Positions 29,313 to 38,545 are shown, counted from the first letter of the stretch. The stretch is 64,000 nucleotides of DNA from Shinella daejeonensis (GCF_024281235.1 NZ_JAHWXY010000004.1:214277-278276), one strand, 5' to 3'. The notes: a model not told the origin generated them from the sequence alone. Numbers and translations: made by a program.

Positions 29313-30971
29313 CTACGCGGAGGCGGCGAGCGTCGCCTCCCGCGCCGCCTCGCTGCGCAGCAGGTGACGGATGACCTTGCCGGAGGTCGTCAGCGGCAAG
29401 GCGTCGATAAAGGCCACCTCGCGCGGATATTCGTGCATCGAAAGGCGTGATTTCACCCATTCGCGGATATCGGCGGCCAGTTCCTCCGATGCGGAAAAGC
29501 CCGGCCGCAGAACGATATAGGCCTTGACGATCTCGGTGCGCAGCGGATCCGGCTTGCCGACGGCGGCGGCAAGCTCAACGGCGGGATGCGCGGCCAGGCA
29601 ATCCTCGATCTCGCCCGGCCCGATACGATAGCCGGAGGAGGTGATGACATCGTCGTTGCGGCCGAAGAAGGTGACGTAGCCTTCCTCGTCCATGCGGGCG
29701 AGATCGCCGGTCGTCATCCAGTCGCCGACGAATTTCTCCGCCGTCGCCCTTTCGGCGTTCCAGTAGCCGAGGAACATTACCGGATCGGGCCGCCGGACGG
29801 CCAGTTGCCCCACCGTTCCGGGCGGCAACGCGCGTCCCGCGCCGTCGATGATCGCCACCTCATGGCCCGGCACCGGCCGGCCGATCGGCCCCGGCCGGGA
29901 AACCCCGAGCCTGCCGATGGAGCCGAGGACCATGTTGCATTCGGTCTGGCCGTAGAATTCGTTGACGGTGACGCCGAGCGCGTCGCGCACCCATTCCCAG
30001 GTCTCGCGGCCGAGCGATTCGCCGGCCGAGCCGATGGTGCGCAGGTTCAGACGGTATTTCCCGCGCGGGTTTTCCACCGTCTTCATCAGCCGCAGCGCCG
30101 TCGGCGGAATGAAGGCGTTGCGCACCTGCATCGCCTGCATGATCCGATAGGCCATTTCGGGATCGAACTTCTGCGCGGGGGAGGAAACCACCGGCACGCC
30201 GAGAAGAAGAGCCGGCAGCAGCACGTTGAGCAGGCCGCCGGCCCAGGCCCAGTCCGAAGGCGTCCAGATGCGGTCTCCGGGCTGCGGCAGGAATTCGTTG
30301 TACATCTGGAAGCCCGGAACATGGCCGAGCAGCACGCGGTGGCCGTGCAGGGCGCCCTTGGGCGGCCCGGTCGTGCCGGAGGTATAGATCATCATCGCCG
30401 GATCGTCCGGCCCGCTGTCGATGGCTTCGAACGACCCCGCATGCGCCGCCTCCAGTGCGGCGAAGGAGGAGACCGCCGGATCGTCGACGGGATCGGTGGA
30501 GATGACGAGATCGAGACCCGGCAGGTCCGTGCGGATGGAACGCAGTCGCTCCAGGCCGAATGTGTTCGTCACGATGGCGCGTGCGCCGGAGTCGAGAAGC
30601 CTGAAGCGCAGTGCGTCCGCGCCGAAGAGGAGCGCCAGCGGCAGCGCGATGGCTCCGAGCTTGTAGATGGCGACATGGGCGATAACGGTCTCGAAGCCCT
30701 GCGGCAGCAGGATCGCCACCCGGTCGCCGGGCTTGACGCCGGTTGCGGCAAGCGCCCGCGCGAAAGCATCGGAGCGGGCGGCAAGTGCGCCATAGGTCAG
30801 CGAAAGCGCGGGGGCCTCCGGCAGGAAATGCTGGAGGCAGGCCCGGTCCGGCTCCTGCGCCGCCCAGGCGTTCGAAACCGCCGTGCCGATATTGAAGCGT
30901 GCCGGGATCTGCCAGCGGAAGTCCCGGTAAAGCGCCTCATAGCTGCTGGTCTCGACGAGCATCCGTCCCAT
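29313..30971 (-). CDS. AMP-forming acyl-CoA synthetase (acetyl/medium-chain type)
   Basis: A 552-residue ANL-family enzyme. The phosphate loop is MMIYTSGTTGPPKGALHGH, the A5-type motif is VNEFYGQTECNMVLGS, the A8 hinge is GRNDDVITSSGYRIGPGEIE, and the catalytic lysine is in PLTTSGKVIRHLL. It activates a carboxylic acid to its CoA thioester. The family resembles medium-chain (ACSM-like) and acetyl-CoA synthetases; the substrate is unknown. I start at MGRMLVETSSYEALY, preceded by CCGGAGCG. A GntR gene lies 61 nt upstream on the same strand, and puuA/puuB-like genes lie divergent beyond it. Confidence 0.85.
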   Translation of the reverse strand: MGRMLVETSSYEALYRDFRWQIPARFNIGTAVSNAWAAQEPDRACLQHFLPEAPALSLTYGALAARSDAFARALAATGVKPGDRVAILLPQGFETVIAHVAIYKLGAIALPLALLFGADALRFRLLDSGARAIVTNTFGLERLRSIRTDLPGLDLVISTDPVDDPAVSSFAALEAAHAGSFEAIDSGPDDPAMMIYTSGTTGPPKGALHGHRVLLGHVPGFQMYNEFLPQPGDRIWTPSDWAWAGGLLNVLLPALLLGVPVVSSPAQKFDPEMAYRIMQAMQVRNAFIPPTALRLMKTVENPRGKYRLNLRTIGSAGESLGRETWEWVRDALGVTVNEFYGQTECNMVLGSIGRLGVSRPGPIGRPVPGHEVAIIDGAGRALPPGTVGQLAVRRPDPVMFLGYWNAERATAEKFVGDWMTTGDLARMDEEGYVTFFGRNDDVITSSGYRIGPGEIEDCLAAHPAVELAAAVGKPDPLRTEIVKAYIVLRPGFSASEELAADIREWVKSRLSMHEYPREVAFIDALPLTTSGKVIRHLLRSEAAREATLAASA

Positions 30972-31032
30972 CGCTCCGGTTTTGCTGCGCCGCACATAGC
31001 ATTTTACGCCGCCGTGCGCCAAGCCGGATGCG

Positions 31033-31728
31033 CTATTGTCCCGCCAGCCGCAGCAGGTTTTCGATCGCCGAGCGTTCGAGGCCGCCGATGCCTTCGCAGA
31101 TATCGGCGTTGATCGCCGCGGCCACCGCATCCTCGTCCCGCTTGCGCAGGGCGGCGATGGCTTCCTGGTGGCGGTCGACGAAATAAAGCTGCGCCACATG
31201 TTCCATGGCGATGCCGAGGACCGGGCCGAGTTGCAGCCATGCGCTCTCCACCATCGGCATGACGACCTGCTCGGGGTTGGCGGTATAAAGCATGCGATGG
31301 AATTCCTGGTTCAGAAGCAGGGCCGTCGTATTGTCCTTGCGGGCGATCGCCTCGTCCTGGGCCCGGTCGATTTCCACCAGCTTGTCGATCCGGCGCTCGG
31401 TGATGAAGGGCACGGCGCGCCGCGCCGCATGCTGTTCCAGAAGGCCGCGCAGCGAAATCAGCTCGCTGAAACGGTCGGCCGTCATGCGCGGCACCATGAT
31501 GCGGCGATTGTCGAGCACGCGCAGCGCCCCTTCGGAACTCAGCCGTCGCAGCGCCTCGCGAACCGGGGTCGGGCTCGATTCCATCGCCTCCGCGATGCCG
31601 CGGATCGTCAGGGATTCACCCGGCCGGATCGAGCCGACCATGATCGCCTGGCGCAGCCGCCGATGCGCATACTCATGGGTCGTCATGCCTTCCGGCCGGT
31701 CCAGCGGCTCCAGCGCCAAGGTGCCCAA
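31033..31728 (-). CDS. GntR-family regulator, FadR/FCD subfamily
   Basis: A 231-residue protein. The N-terminal winged helix reads EYAHRRLRQAIMVGSIRPGE, then IRGIAEAMESSPTPVREALR. The C-terminal FCD effector domain has conserved metal-type histidines (NQEFHRMLY and VDRHQEAIAALRKRD). It is divergent from the puuA-like gene with a TGTGATCACA palindrome in the spacer and precedes the acyl-CoA synthetase, so it probably controls one or both. Confidence 0.88.
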   Translation of the reverse strand: MGTLALEPLDRPEGMTTHEYAHRRLRQAIMVGSIRPGESLTIRGIAEAMESSPTPVREALRRLSSEGALRVLDNRRIMVPRMTADRFSELISLRGLLEQHAARRAVPFITERRIDKLVEIDRAQDEAIARKDNTTALLLNQEFHRMLYTANPEQVVMPMVESAWLQLGPVLGIAMEHVAQLYFVDRHQEAIAALRKRDEDAVAAAINADICEGIGGLERSAIENLLRLAGQ

Positions 31729-31823
31729 TCCAATCCTCCTGCGGCCCTGCCGGCCAATTCATGTGCCAATCTTCGGCTTTTAGCAGCTTGACCGTCGACA
31801 AGAAAGTGTGCATATCCTAGAAA

Positions 31824-31851
31824 TGTGATCACAAAAATACTTATGTGATAT
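31824..31851. promoter_or_regulatory. Candidate operator (palindrome plus half-site) upstream of puuA-like gene
   Basis: The perfect palindrome TGTGATCACA is at 31824-31833, and a second ATGTGAT occurs at 31843-31849, about 20 bp (two turns) from the first ATGTGAT. The stretch is AT-rich compared with its surroundings and lies between the GntR gene and the glutamine-synthetase-like gene. A GntR site is the best guess; a CRP-like site is the alternative. Confidence 0.45.
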
Positions 31852-31860
31852 GGAAAAACA

Positions 31861-33210
31861 ATGGTTTTGAACGAAGTTTCCAGCTGGCTGGCCAACGCGG
31901 AAGGCGTGGAAAGCATCCAGGCGGTCGTCTGCGACCTGAACGGCATCCTGCGCGGCAAGCGCGTTCCGGTCGGACAGGTCGAAAAGGTCCTGAAGGGCGG
32001 GATCCGCATGCCGCTTTCCATCGCCGGCGTCGATGTCTGGGGAGAGGATATCATCGGTTCGAGCCATGTCTTCGCCAGCGGCGATATCGACGGCGTCTGT
32101 AGCCCGACGGGGCGCGGCATCCTGCCGATCAACTGGACGCTGAAGCCATCGGCCGTCGTGCCGCTCTGGCTGTTCAAGGAAAACGGCGAGCCGTTCCTTG
32201 CCGATCCGCGTCAGGCGCTTGCCGAGATCGTGCGCCAGTATCGCGAACTCGGGCTGCGCCCGGTCGTCGCGTCCGAAATGGAATTCTACCTCATCGACGC
32301 CGAGCCGGATCATGCGGAGCCGCCGATCTCGCCCTACACGGGAAAACGGCTCGATTCCGACGCCATTCTCTCGATCGACGAACTCGACGACTTCGGCGAA
32401 TTCTTTTCCGACGTTTACGCCGAATGCGAACGGCAGGACGTCCCGGCCGATTCCGCCGTCGCGGAAAACGGCATCGGCCAGTTCGAAATCAACCTGATGC
32501 ATTGCGACGATCCGCTGAAGGCGGCCGACGATGCGCTCTATTTCAAGCGCATCATCAAGGGCGTCGCCCGCAAGCACGGCTTCGCCGCCACCTTCATGGC
32601 CAAGCCCTACGGCCTGCGCTCGGGTAGCGGCATGCACATGCATTTCAGCCTGATCGACGAAGACGGCCGCAACGTCTTCGACGACGGTACGGCGGAAGGA
32701 TCCGACATCATGCGCCACGCCGTGGCCGGCATGATGCGCGGCATGGCGGAATCCACCCTGCTTTTCGCCCCGCACTACAATTCCTACCGGCGGCTGCGGC
32801 CCGACACGCACGCTCCGACCTCGATTTCCTGGGGGTATGAGAATCGCACGGCGGCTATCCGCATTCCGGGCGGCAGCCACAAGGCCCGCCGCATCGAGCA
32901 TCGTGTCCCCGGCGCCGATTCCAACCCCTATCTGGCGATGGCCGCCATGCTCGGCGCAGCGCTGGTCGGCATCCGCAATGCCTGGGAGCCGCCCGCGCCC
33001 GTCTCGGGCCGCGCCTATCTCTCGGAGCTGCCGCGCATCCCGAGCGAATGGGGCTCCGCCGTCACCCTGTTCGAAAACGGCCCGATCATCTCGGAGATCT
33101 TCCACCCCGACCTGCGGTCGATGCTGATCGCCTGCAAGCGGCAGGAGATCGCGGGCTTCGCCGAACAGGTCACGGATTTCGAATTCAGCGCCTATCTGGA
33201 AATCGTCTAA
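31861..33210 (+). CDS. Glutamine synthetase-like ligase (gamma-glutamylputrescine synthetase, PuuA type)
   Basis: A 449-residue type I glutamine synthetase family protein. The N-terminal beta-grasp part has VVCDLNGILRGKRVP, the form typical of PuuA-like enzymes. The catalytic part has VASEMEFYL, GIGQFEINL, KPYGLRSGSGMHMHFSL and WGYENRTAAIRIPG. Such enzymes attach glutamate to an amine such as putrescine. The next gene is a PuuB-like oxidase overlapping by 1 nt, so the pair forms the first two steps of a gamma-glutamyl amine pathway. The amine may be other than putrescine, and no PuuC/PuuD is nearby. Confidence 0.85.
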   Translation: MVLNEVSSWLANAEGVESIQAVVCDLNGILRGKRVPVGQVEKVLKGGIRMPLSIAGVDVWGEDIIGSSHVFASGDIDGVCSPTGRGILPINWTLKPSAVVPLWLFKENGEPFLADPRQALAEIVRQYRELGLRPVVASEMEFYLIDAEPDHAEPPISPYTGKRLDSDAILSIDELDDFGEFFSDVYAECERQDVPADSAVAENGIGQFEINLMHCDDPLKAADDALYFKRIIKGVARKHGFAATFMAKPYGLRSGSGMHMHFSLIDEDGRNVFDDGTAEGSDIMRHAVAGMMRGMAESTLLFAPHYNSYRRLRPDTHAPTSISWGYENRTAAIRIPGGSHKARRIEHRVPGADSNPYLAMAAMLGAALVGIRNAWEPPAPVSGRAYLSELPRIPSEWGSAVTLFENGPIISEIFHPDLRSMLIACKRQEIAGFAEQVTDFEFSAYLEIV

Positions 33211-34517
33211 TGGCTCGTAACGCATCCTATGCCGGAAACGGCGCCTATCCCGACAGCTATTATGCCGCCTCGCGCAACATCGTCCGCACTCCGAAAGTGC
33301 TGGAAGGCGCGACGACGGCGGATATCGCGGTGCTGGGCGCCGGCTATTCCGGTCTTTCCACGGCCATCCATCTGGCCGAGAAGGGCTACAAGGTCGCCCT
33401 GATCGAGGGCGCCGGCATCGGCTGGGGCGCATCGGGGCGCAACGGCGGCCAGATCGTCAACGGCCTCAACGCCAGCCTCGACACCATCCGGCGTCGCTAC
33501 GGCGACGCGGCGGGCGCCTTCGTCGGCGGTCTGGTGCAGGAAGGCGGCAAGATCATCCGCCGCCTCGTCTCGCAATATGCCATCGACTGCGATCTCAAGG
33601 ACGGCAATATCTATGCCGCCTATACGCCCGCCCATATGAAGGAGCTGGAGCACAAGAAGGCGCTGTGGAAGAGCTACGGCATGGACGACCACCAGATGCT
33701 CGACAAGGCGGCCATCCGCAAGCTCGTCGACACCGACGCCTATCTCGGCGGCATGCTGGACACCACCGGCGGCCACATGCATCCGCTCAATCTCACGCTC
33801 GGCGAGGCCCGGGCGCTGGAAACGCTCGGTGGCGTCATCTACGAACAGTCGCCGGTCATCCGCGTCGAGCACGAGGCGGAAAAACCCGTCATCCATACCG
33901 CCCGGGGCAGCGTGACGGCCAATGTCGCCGTGCTCTGCGGGAATGCCTATCTCGGCCATGTGGTGCCGAAACTCGTCTCGCGCGTCATGCCGGTGTCGAC
34001 CCAGATGATCGCCACGGAACCGCTCGGGGCCGAACGCGCCGACGCATTGATCCCCTCCGACATGTGCGTCGAGGACGTGCGCTACATTCTCGATTATTTC
34101 CGGCTTTCGGCCGACAAGCGCATGATCTTCGGGGGCGGCACCGTCTATGGCGGCACCGATCCGGCAGACGTGCGCGCCAAGCTTCGCCCGAACCTCGAAA
34201 AGGTCTTTCCGTCGCTGAAGGGCGTGAAGATCGATTATGCCTGGAGCGGCAATTTCGCGCTCTCCTTCTCGCGCGTGCCGCAGATGGGCAAGATCGGCAA
34301 GAACACCTATTTCGCCCATGGCTACAGCGGCCACGGCGTCACCGGCTCGCATCTCTTCGGCAAAATCCTGAGCGAGGCGATCGATGGCGATCTTTCCCGT
34401 TTCAGCCAGTTCGAGAAACTGCCCTGGATCCCCTTCCCGGGCGGGCGGATGTTCCGCGCGCAATATTCCACCATCGGTTCCTGGTGGTATCAGTTCAAGG
34501 ACGCCTTCGGCCTTTAA
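33210..34517 (+). CDS. FAD-dependent gamma-glutamylputrescine oxidase-like protein (PuuB type)
   Basis: A 435-residue DAO-superfamily flavoprotein. It starts with NASYAGNGAYPDSYYAAS, the PuuB-type N terminus, then IAVLGAGYSGLSTAIHLAEK (FAD fold) and GWGASGRNGGQIVNG. The C-terminal motif is FAHGYSGHGVTGSHLFGKIL. It would oxidise the gamma-glutamyl amine made by the preceding ligase to an aldehyde, releasing ammonia and H2O2. The start overlaps the puuA-like stop (TAATG). Confidence 0.87.
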   Translation: MARNASYAGNGAYPDSYYAASRNIVRTPKVLEGATTADIAVLGAGYSGLSTAIHLAEKGYKVALIEGAGIGWGASGRNGGQIVNGLNASLDTIRRRYGDAAGAFVGGLVQEGGKIIRRLVSQYAIDCDLKDGNIYAAYTPAHMKELEHKKALWKSYGMDDHQMLDKAAIRKLVDTDAYLGGMLDTTGGHMHPLNLTLGEARALETLGGVIYEQSPVIRVEHEAEKPVIHTARGSVTANVAVLCGNAYLGHVVPKLVSRVMPVSTQMIATEPLGAERADALIPSDMCVEDVRYILDYFRLSADKRMIFGGGTVYGGTDPADVRAKLRPNLEKVFPSLKGVKIDYAWSGNFALSFSRVPQMGKIGKNTYFAHGYSGHGVTGSHLFGKILSEAIDGDLSRFSQFEKLPWIPFPGGRMFRAQYSTIGSWWYQFKDAFGL

Positions 34518-34537
34518 GGCCGCATCCCCGATACAGG

Positions 34538-34561
34538 AAGGCCGGCATGATCGCCGGCCTT
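34538..34561. terminator. Bidirectional terminator between puuB-like gene and purU
   Basis: AAGGCCGGC and GCCGGCCTT pair perfectly around ATGATC in the 51-bp gap between two convergent genes. Confidence 0.75.
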
Positions 34562-34568
34562 CGTCGTT

Positions 34569-35453
34569 TCAGCCCATGCGTTCGGACTTGTAGGTTCCCG
34601 GGCTCGGCGGGAAGACGATGGTCTTGTTGCCGTTCATGAAGACGCGGTGGTGGATATGGGCGTGCACCGCGCGGGCCAGCACCTGGCTCTCCACGTCGCG
34701 GCCGATCGAGACATAGTCATCCGCCGATTGCGCATGGGTGATGCGCGCGACGTCCTGCTCGATGATCGGACCCTCGTCGAGGTCCTCCGTCACATAATGC
34801 GCCGTCGCGCCGATCAGCTTCACGCCGCGCTCGAAGGCCTGCTTGTAGGGGTTCGCGCCCTTGAACGACGGCAGGAAGGAGTGGTGGATGTTGATGATCC
34901 GCCCCGACATCTTCTTGCAGACCGCATCCGACAGCACCTGCATGTAGCGGGCGAGCACGATGAGGTCCGCGCCGGACTGCTCCACGACGTCCATCAGCCG
35001 GGCCTCGGCCTGCGGCTTGTTTTCTTTCGTCACCTTGATGTGGTGGAAGGGGATGTCGTGGTTGACGATGACCTTCTGGTAATCGAAATGGTTGGAGACG
35101 ACGCCGACGATATCGATCGGCAGCGCCCCGATCTTCCAGCGGTAGAGCAGGTCGTTGAGGCAGTGGCCGAAGCGCGAGACCATGAGCAGCACCTTCATGC
35201 GCTCGCTGCTGTTGTGGAACTGCCAGGTCATCCCGAACGTCTTGGCGACCGGTGCAAAGCCCGCCGTCAGATCCTCCTCCGTCGCGCCCTCCTGGCTGAC
35301 GAAGGTCAGGCGCATGAAGAACAGGCCGGTCTCCAGATCGTCGAACTGGGAACTGTCATGGATGTTGCAACCCTTTTCGGCGAGGAAGCCGGTGATTGCG
35401 GCGACGATGCCGCGGGTCGATTTGCAGGATACGGTCAGCACATAGCTCGTCAT
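34569..35453 (-). CDS. purU: Formyltetrahydrofolate deformylase (PurU)
   Basis: A 294-residue protein with an N-terminal ACT domain (about 1-85: YVLTVSCKSTRGIVAAITGF) and a C-terminal formyltransferase-type hydrolase domain. Key motifs are VSNHFDYQKV, IINIHHSFLPSFKGANPY with the catalytic Asn/His, and TAHYVTEDLDEGPIIEQDV with the catalytic Asp. It splits 10-formyl-THF to THF and formate, balancing one-carbon units. A short leader ORF with a hairpin over its stop lies upstream. Confidence 0.95.
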   Translation of the reverse strand: MTSYVLTVSCKSTRGIVAAITGFLAEKGCNIHDSSQFDDLETGLFFMRLTFVSQEGATEEDLTAGFAPVAKTFGMTWQFHNSSERMKVLLMVSRFGHCLNDLLYRWKIGALPIDIVGVVSNHFDYQKVIVNHDIPFHHIKVTKENKPQAEARLMDVVEQSGADLIVLARYMQVLSDAVCKKMSGRIINIHHSFLPSFKGANPYKQAFERGVKLIGATAHYVTEDLDEGPIIEQDVARITHAQSADDYVSIGRDVESQVLARAVHAHIHHRVFMNGNKTIVFPPSPGTYKSERMG

Positions 35454-35470
35454 CGATCTTTGTCTCGCGT

Positions 35471-35494
35471 TCGGCCGGTGCGTGTTCACACGCC
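35471..35494 (-). promoter_or_regulatory. Hairpin in the purU leader overlapping a small-ORF stop
   Basis: The mRNA stretch GCCGGCGTG TGA ACACGCACCGGC can fold with a TGAA loop and one bulged base. The loop is the stop codon of the small ORF at 35486-35533, and the hairpin ends about 17 nt before the purU start. The layout resembles translation-dependent control, but no regulator or termination tract is visible. Confidence 0.4.
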
Positions 35495-35533
35495 GGCGAT
35501 CCCCTTGTTCTTGCCGCCGCAGGACTGCGACAT
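35486..35533 (-). CDS. Possible 15-residue leader peptide of purU
   Basis: The frame reads MSQSCGGKNKGIAGV and stops 32 nt before purU. It stays open further upstream, but no family is recognisable there. The ribosome site before this ATG is weak. Its stop codon falls in the loop of a strong hairpin, and it carries a Cys-Gly-Gly and a Lys-Asn-Lys-Gly cluster. I cannot say from one genome whether it is translated. The rest of the 328-bp gap between purU and the DSD1-type gene (35534-35781) shows nothing I recognise. Confidence 0.35.
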   Translation of the reverse strand: MSQSCGGKNKGIAGV

Positions 35534-35781
35534 GGCGCATATCTCAGGCCGCTTGCCTTCGCGCAAGCCCCTGCAATGGTCAGAAGCTACGATGCCGTAT
35601 TCAAGCAGACATTCCGGTTCGCGACATGGAATGCATGGAAAATGCCAAGCCCCTGAAGTTCTGGTCGATTGCGCCGGCCAGCCGGCCGCCACGCCCGTCT
35701 CTTCCTGAAAGCCCGCCGGGCCGAATCTTGCACGGATGCGAGGCGTGTCGTGGCGGAGACGGTGGTGCGGGAGGCTCGTTT

Positions 35782-37092
35782 TCAGCCGAAGCTGGTAAGG
35801 TGGGCCGTCGTGACCGTATGGTCGGGATCGAGCCCGTAGAGAATGGCGTGGCGGTCGAGGCAGGTGCAGGGATGCGAGATGCCGAACTCGACCACGTCGC
35901 CGATATCCGGCTCATGGCCGGCCACCACCGCGACGAAGGCGTGCTGGTCGTTGAGGCGCAGAACGCGGGCACCGATCAGATCGTCCAGGCGCGTCCCATC
36001 GCGATAAAGCGCGAGCGGGCGGGGCAGATCCTGATCCATCGCCACATCGCGCATGCCCATGCCGCAGATCGCCAGCCCCGGCTCGGGGCGCGACAGCACT
36101 TCCGCCCAGACGCGCAAAGCCGGCCGGAAGGCGGCCGCTGCCGAAACTGTGCGGCCGTCCACCACGAAGCCGTCGCGTGCGTCGAGACCGGCAAGCCCCC
36201 GCTCGTAGATACCGTGATCGTGGAAGAAGATCGCGCCGCTGCGCAAGACCAGCCGGCAGGCGGGATCGGCAGCGACGGCGGCGGCAAGCCCGCGCACGAC
36301 CGCATCGAAAAACACCGAGCCGCCCGCCGTGACGACAAGCGGGCGATCCGCCCCGACGCGGGCGCGCGCCACCGGCAGAAAATCCGCCGTCATCGCCATC
36401 AGATCGTCGATGCGGCGCATCGTCTCCACCGGATCGGCCGTGGCGGCGGCGCCCTCATAGGCGGCCAGGCCGGCCAGCCGGAAGGTCGCCGTCTCGGCGG
36501 CCAGCACCGCGTCGAGCACCGCACCGGCTGCCTGCGGCGAGCGTGCGCCCGAGCGGCCCGCGCCGAGTTCCACCAGAAGCTTGAGCGGCGGCAGGTCGGA
36601 CCGCTCGCTCCAGGCCCGGCCGAGAGCTTCGACGAGAGCGACGGAATCGACGAAGATGAAAAGCTCCGCATCGCCATGGCCGGACATCAGGCCGGCCAGC
36701 CGGCGCGCGGCGGCGAGCCCGCCGATCTCGTTGCCAAGGATCAGTCGCCGCTGGCCGGCCTTCAGCAGCACGCTGGCCTGCCGGATGTCGGCGACGGTCG
36801 TGCCCCAGGCGCCGGCCGCCACGAGTTCATCGGCAAGATCGGTCGCCATCGGGGTCTTGGCATGGGGCGCGATCTCGATGCCATGGCTTTTCACATAGGT
36901 CATCATCGCGGCGATATTGCCGGCGAAGGCCTGCCGGTCGAGCGAGATCAGGGGCAGCGCCATGCGGCCGTCATAGGGTTTCCAGCCCTGCCGGCCGATT
37001 GCCCGAAGCGGCAGCGGCGCGTGACCCGGCGGAAAGCCACGGATCCGATCGTCGATCACCCTCTCTTCAGCGTCGATATGCAGGTCGGACAT
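35782..37092 (-). CDS. PLP-dependent D-amino-acid lyase/deaminase-like protein (DSD1 / alanine racemase fold)
   Basis: A 436-residue fold III PLP enzyme. The PLP-lysine motif is IEIAPHAKTPMATDLADEL (about residues 72-90), and the C terminus has GISHPCTCLDRH, matching the His and Cys zinc ligands of D-serine dehydratase and D-threonine-aldolase-like (DSD1) enzymes. The activity is likely dehydration or aldol cleavage of a D-hydroxy amino acid; which one is unknown. It stands alone between purU and the HI0933-type flavoprotein gene, all on the minus strand. Confidence 0.82.
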   Translation of the reverse strand: MSDLHIDAEERVIDDRIRGFPPGHAPLPLRAIGRQGWKPYDGRMALPLISLDRQAFAGNIAAMMTYVKSHGIEIAPHAKTPMATDLADELVAAGAWGTTVADIRQASVLLKAGQRRLILGNEIGGLAAARRLAGLMSGHGDAELFIFVDSVALVEALGRAWSERSDLPPLKLLVELGAGRSGARSPQAAGAVLDAVLAAETATFRLAGLAAYEGAAATADPVETMRRIDDLMAMTADFLPVARARVGADRPLVVTAGGSVFFDAVVRGLAAAVAADPACRLVLRSGAIFFHDHGIYERGLAGLDARDGFVVDGRTVSAAAAFRPALRVWAEVLSRPEPGLAICGMGMRDVAMDQDLPRPLALYRDGTRLDDLIGARVLRLNDQHAFVAVVAGHEPDIGDVVEFGISHPCTCLDRHAILYGLDPDHTVTTAHLTSFG

Positions 37093-37228
37093 GGTGTTCT
37101 CCAGTGGTTTGCGTCGGATCGTCGAGATCGAGGCGACAGGCAGGGTTGGCGGTGGCGGGAAACGCGCGGCATCGCCGTCGGGTGAGCCGGTGAGGCGGCC
37201 CGGAAGGTGGCACGGACCTTTCTGAACG

Positions 37229-38455
37229 TCATGCCTTTCTTGTCCCGCGCCGTTCTAGCCACCCGTCGATGCCGCGGGCGGCCGCCCGTCCGGTCGCCAG
37301 GCAGGCGGTCAGCAGATAGCCGCCGGTCGGCGCTTCCCAGTCGATCATTTCGCCGGCGACGAAGACACCGGGCAGAGCCTTGAGCATGTAGTGCTCGTCG
37401 ATGGCTGCAAAACCTATGCCGCCCGCCGTGGAGATGGCTTCGGCGATGGGGCGCGGCCGGCGAAGCGCCAGCGGCAGCGCCTTGACCAGTGCGGCCAATG
37501 CCTCCGGTCCAAGGCCCGGCGTGTCGGGGCGGCTTTCGCGCAGGAGCGCGGTCTTGACCGGGTCGAGCCCCGCGCCCTTGCGCATCCGGTTGGAGAAGCT
37601 CGCCCTGGCGTTCTGGCGGGCGAGATCGCGGGCAAGCCGGGTGGCCGATCGTCCCGGGGCAAGATCGAGGACAAGCGTCGCCGCTTGCTCCCGGTCCAGC
37701 CTGTCGCGCAGCGAAGCCGAATGGGCGTAGATCAGGCTGCCTTCGACACCGTGCGCCGAAATGACGAATTCGCCCGGCACCGACACGCCCGTCGATCGCG
37801 CCGTCACCCCCTTGAGCGGTGCGCCGGCGAAGCGTTCGCGAAAGAGCGGGCTCCAGTCGACATCGAAGCCGCAGTTGGCGGGGCGAAAGGGCGCGATGTC
37901 GACGCCCTTGTCCGCAAGCAGGCCGGTCCATCGGGCATCTGAGCCGAGTTTCGGCCAACTGGCCCCGCCGAGCGCCAGAAGCACGGCGTCGAAGGCGAAG
38001 GCGCGGGTACCCTCGGGTGTCTCGACGGCGATCCCCTCGCCGGTGAACCCGGTCCAGCGATGGCGGGTGCGGATATCGACGCCCTGCGCGGCAAGGCGCG
38101 CGCGCCAGGCGCGCAGCAGCGGCGAGGCCTTCATGGCGGTCGGAAAGACACGGCCGGAACTGCCGACGAATGTTTCGCTGCCAAGTCCATCCGCCCAGGC
38201 GCGCAGATCGTCGGGGGTGAAGGCGTCGAGCGCACGCAGGAGACGCGGATCCGCCGTTTCGAACCGGGTGACGAAGCGCGCATAGGGCTCGGAATGGGTG
38301 AGGTTCAGGCCGGACTTGCCGGCCAGAAGGAATTTCCGGCCGACCGTCGGCATGGCCTCCAGCAGCGTCACCGCATGGCCATGCGCCGAGAGAACCTCCG
38401 CCGCCATCAGGCCGGCAGGTCCGCCGCCGACAATTCCGATCCGTCGTCCGTTCAT
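37229..38455 (-). CDS. NAD(P)/FAD-dependent oxidoreductase of the HI0933/TIGR03862 type
   Basis: A 408-residue flavoprotein. It begins RIGIVGGGPAGLMAAEVLSA and continues GRKFLLAGKSGLNLTHSEP, the diagnostic motif of the HI0933-like family. The C terminus has STAGGIGFAAIDEHYMLKAL and VAGEMIDWEAPTGGYLLTAC. Function in this subfamily is not established; related proteins bind FAD in reduced form. I start at MNGRRIGIV, since the longer open frame adds an unrelated 23 residues. Confidence 0.88.
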   Translation of the reverse strand: MNGRRIGIVGGGPAGLMAAEVLSAHGHAVTLLEAMPTVGRKFLLAGKSGLNLTHSEPYARFVTRFETADPRLLRALDAFTPDDLRAWADGLGSETFVGSSGRVFPTAMKASPLLRAWRARLAAQGVDIRTRHRWTGFTGEGIAVETPEGTRAFAFDAVLLALGGASWPKLGSDARWTGLLADKGVDIAPFRPANCGFDVDWSPLFRERFAGAPLKGVTARSTGVSVPGEFVISAHGVEGSLIYAHSASLRDRLDREQAATLVLDLAPGRSATRLARDLARQNARASFSNRMRKGAGLDPVKTALLRESRPDTPGLGPEALAALVKALPLALRRPRPIAEAISTAGGIGFAAIDEHYMLKALPGVFVAGEMIDWEAPTGGYLLTACLATGRAAARGIDGWLERRGTRKA

Positions 38456-38545
38456 CCGCTTTCCCGTGCTGTCGGCCAAGGCCGATCGAACGGTTCCCCT
38501 CCCGTTTTCCCGTCGGTCTGTCAAGCGGCAAGGGGAGGGGGCGGC

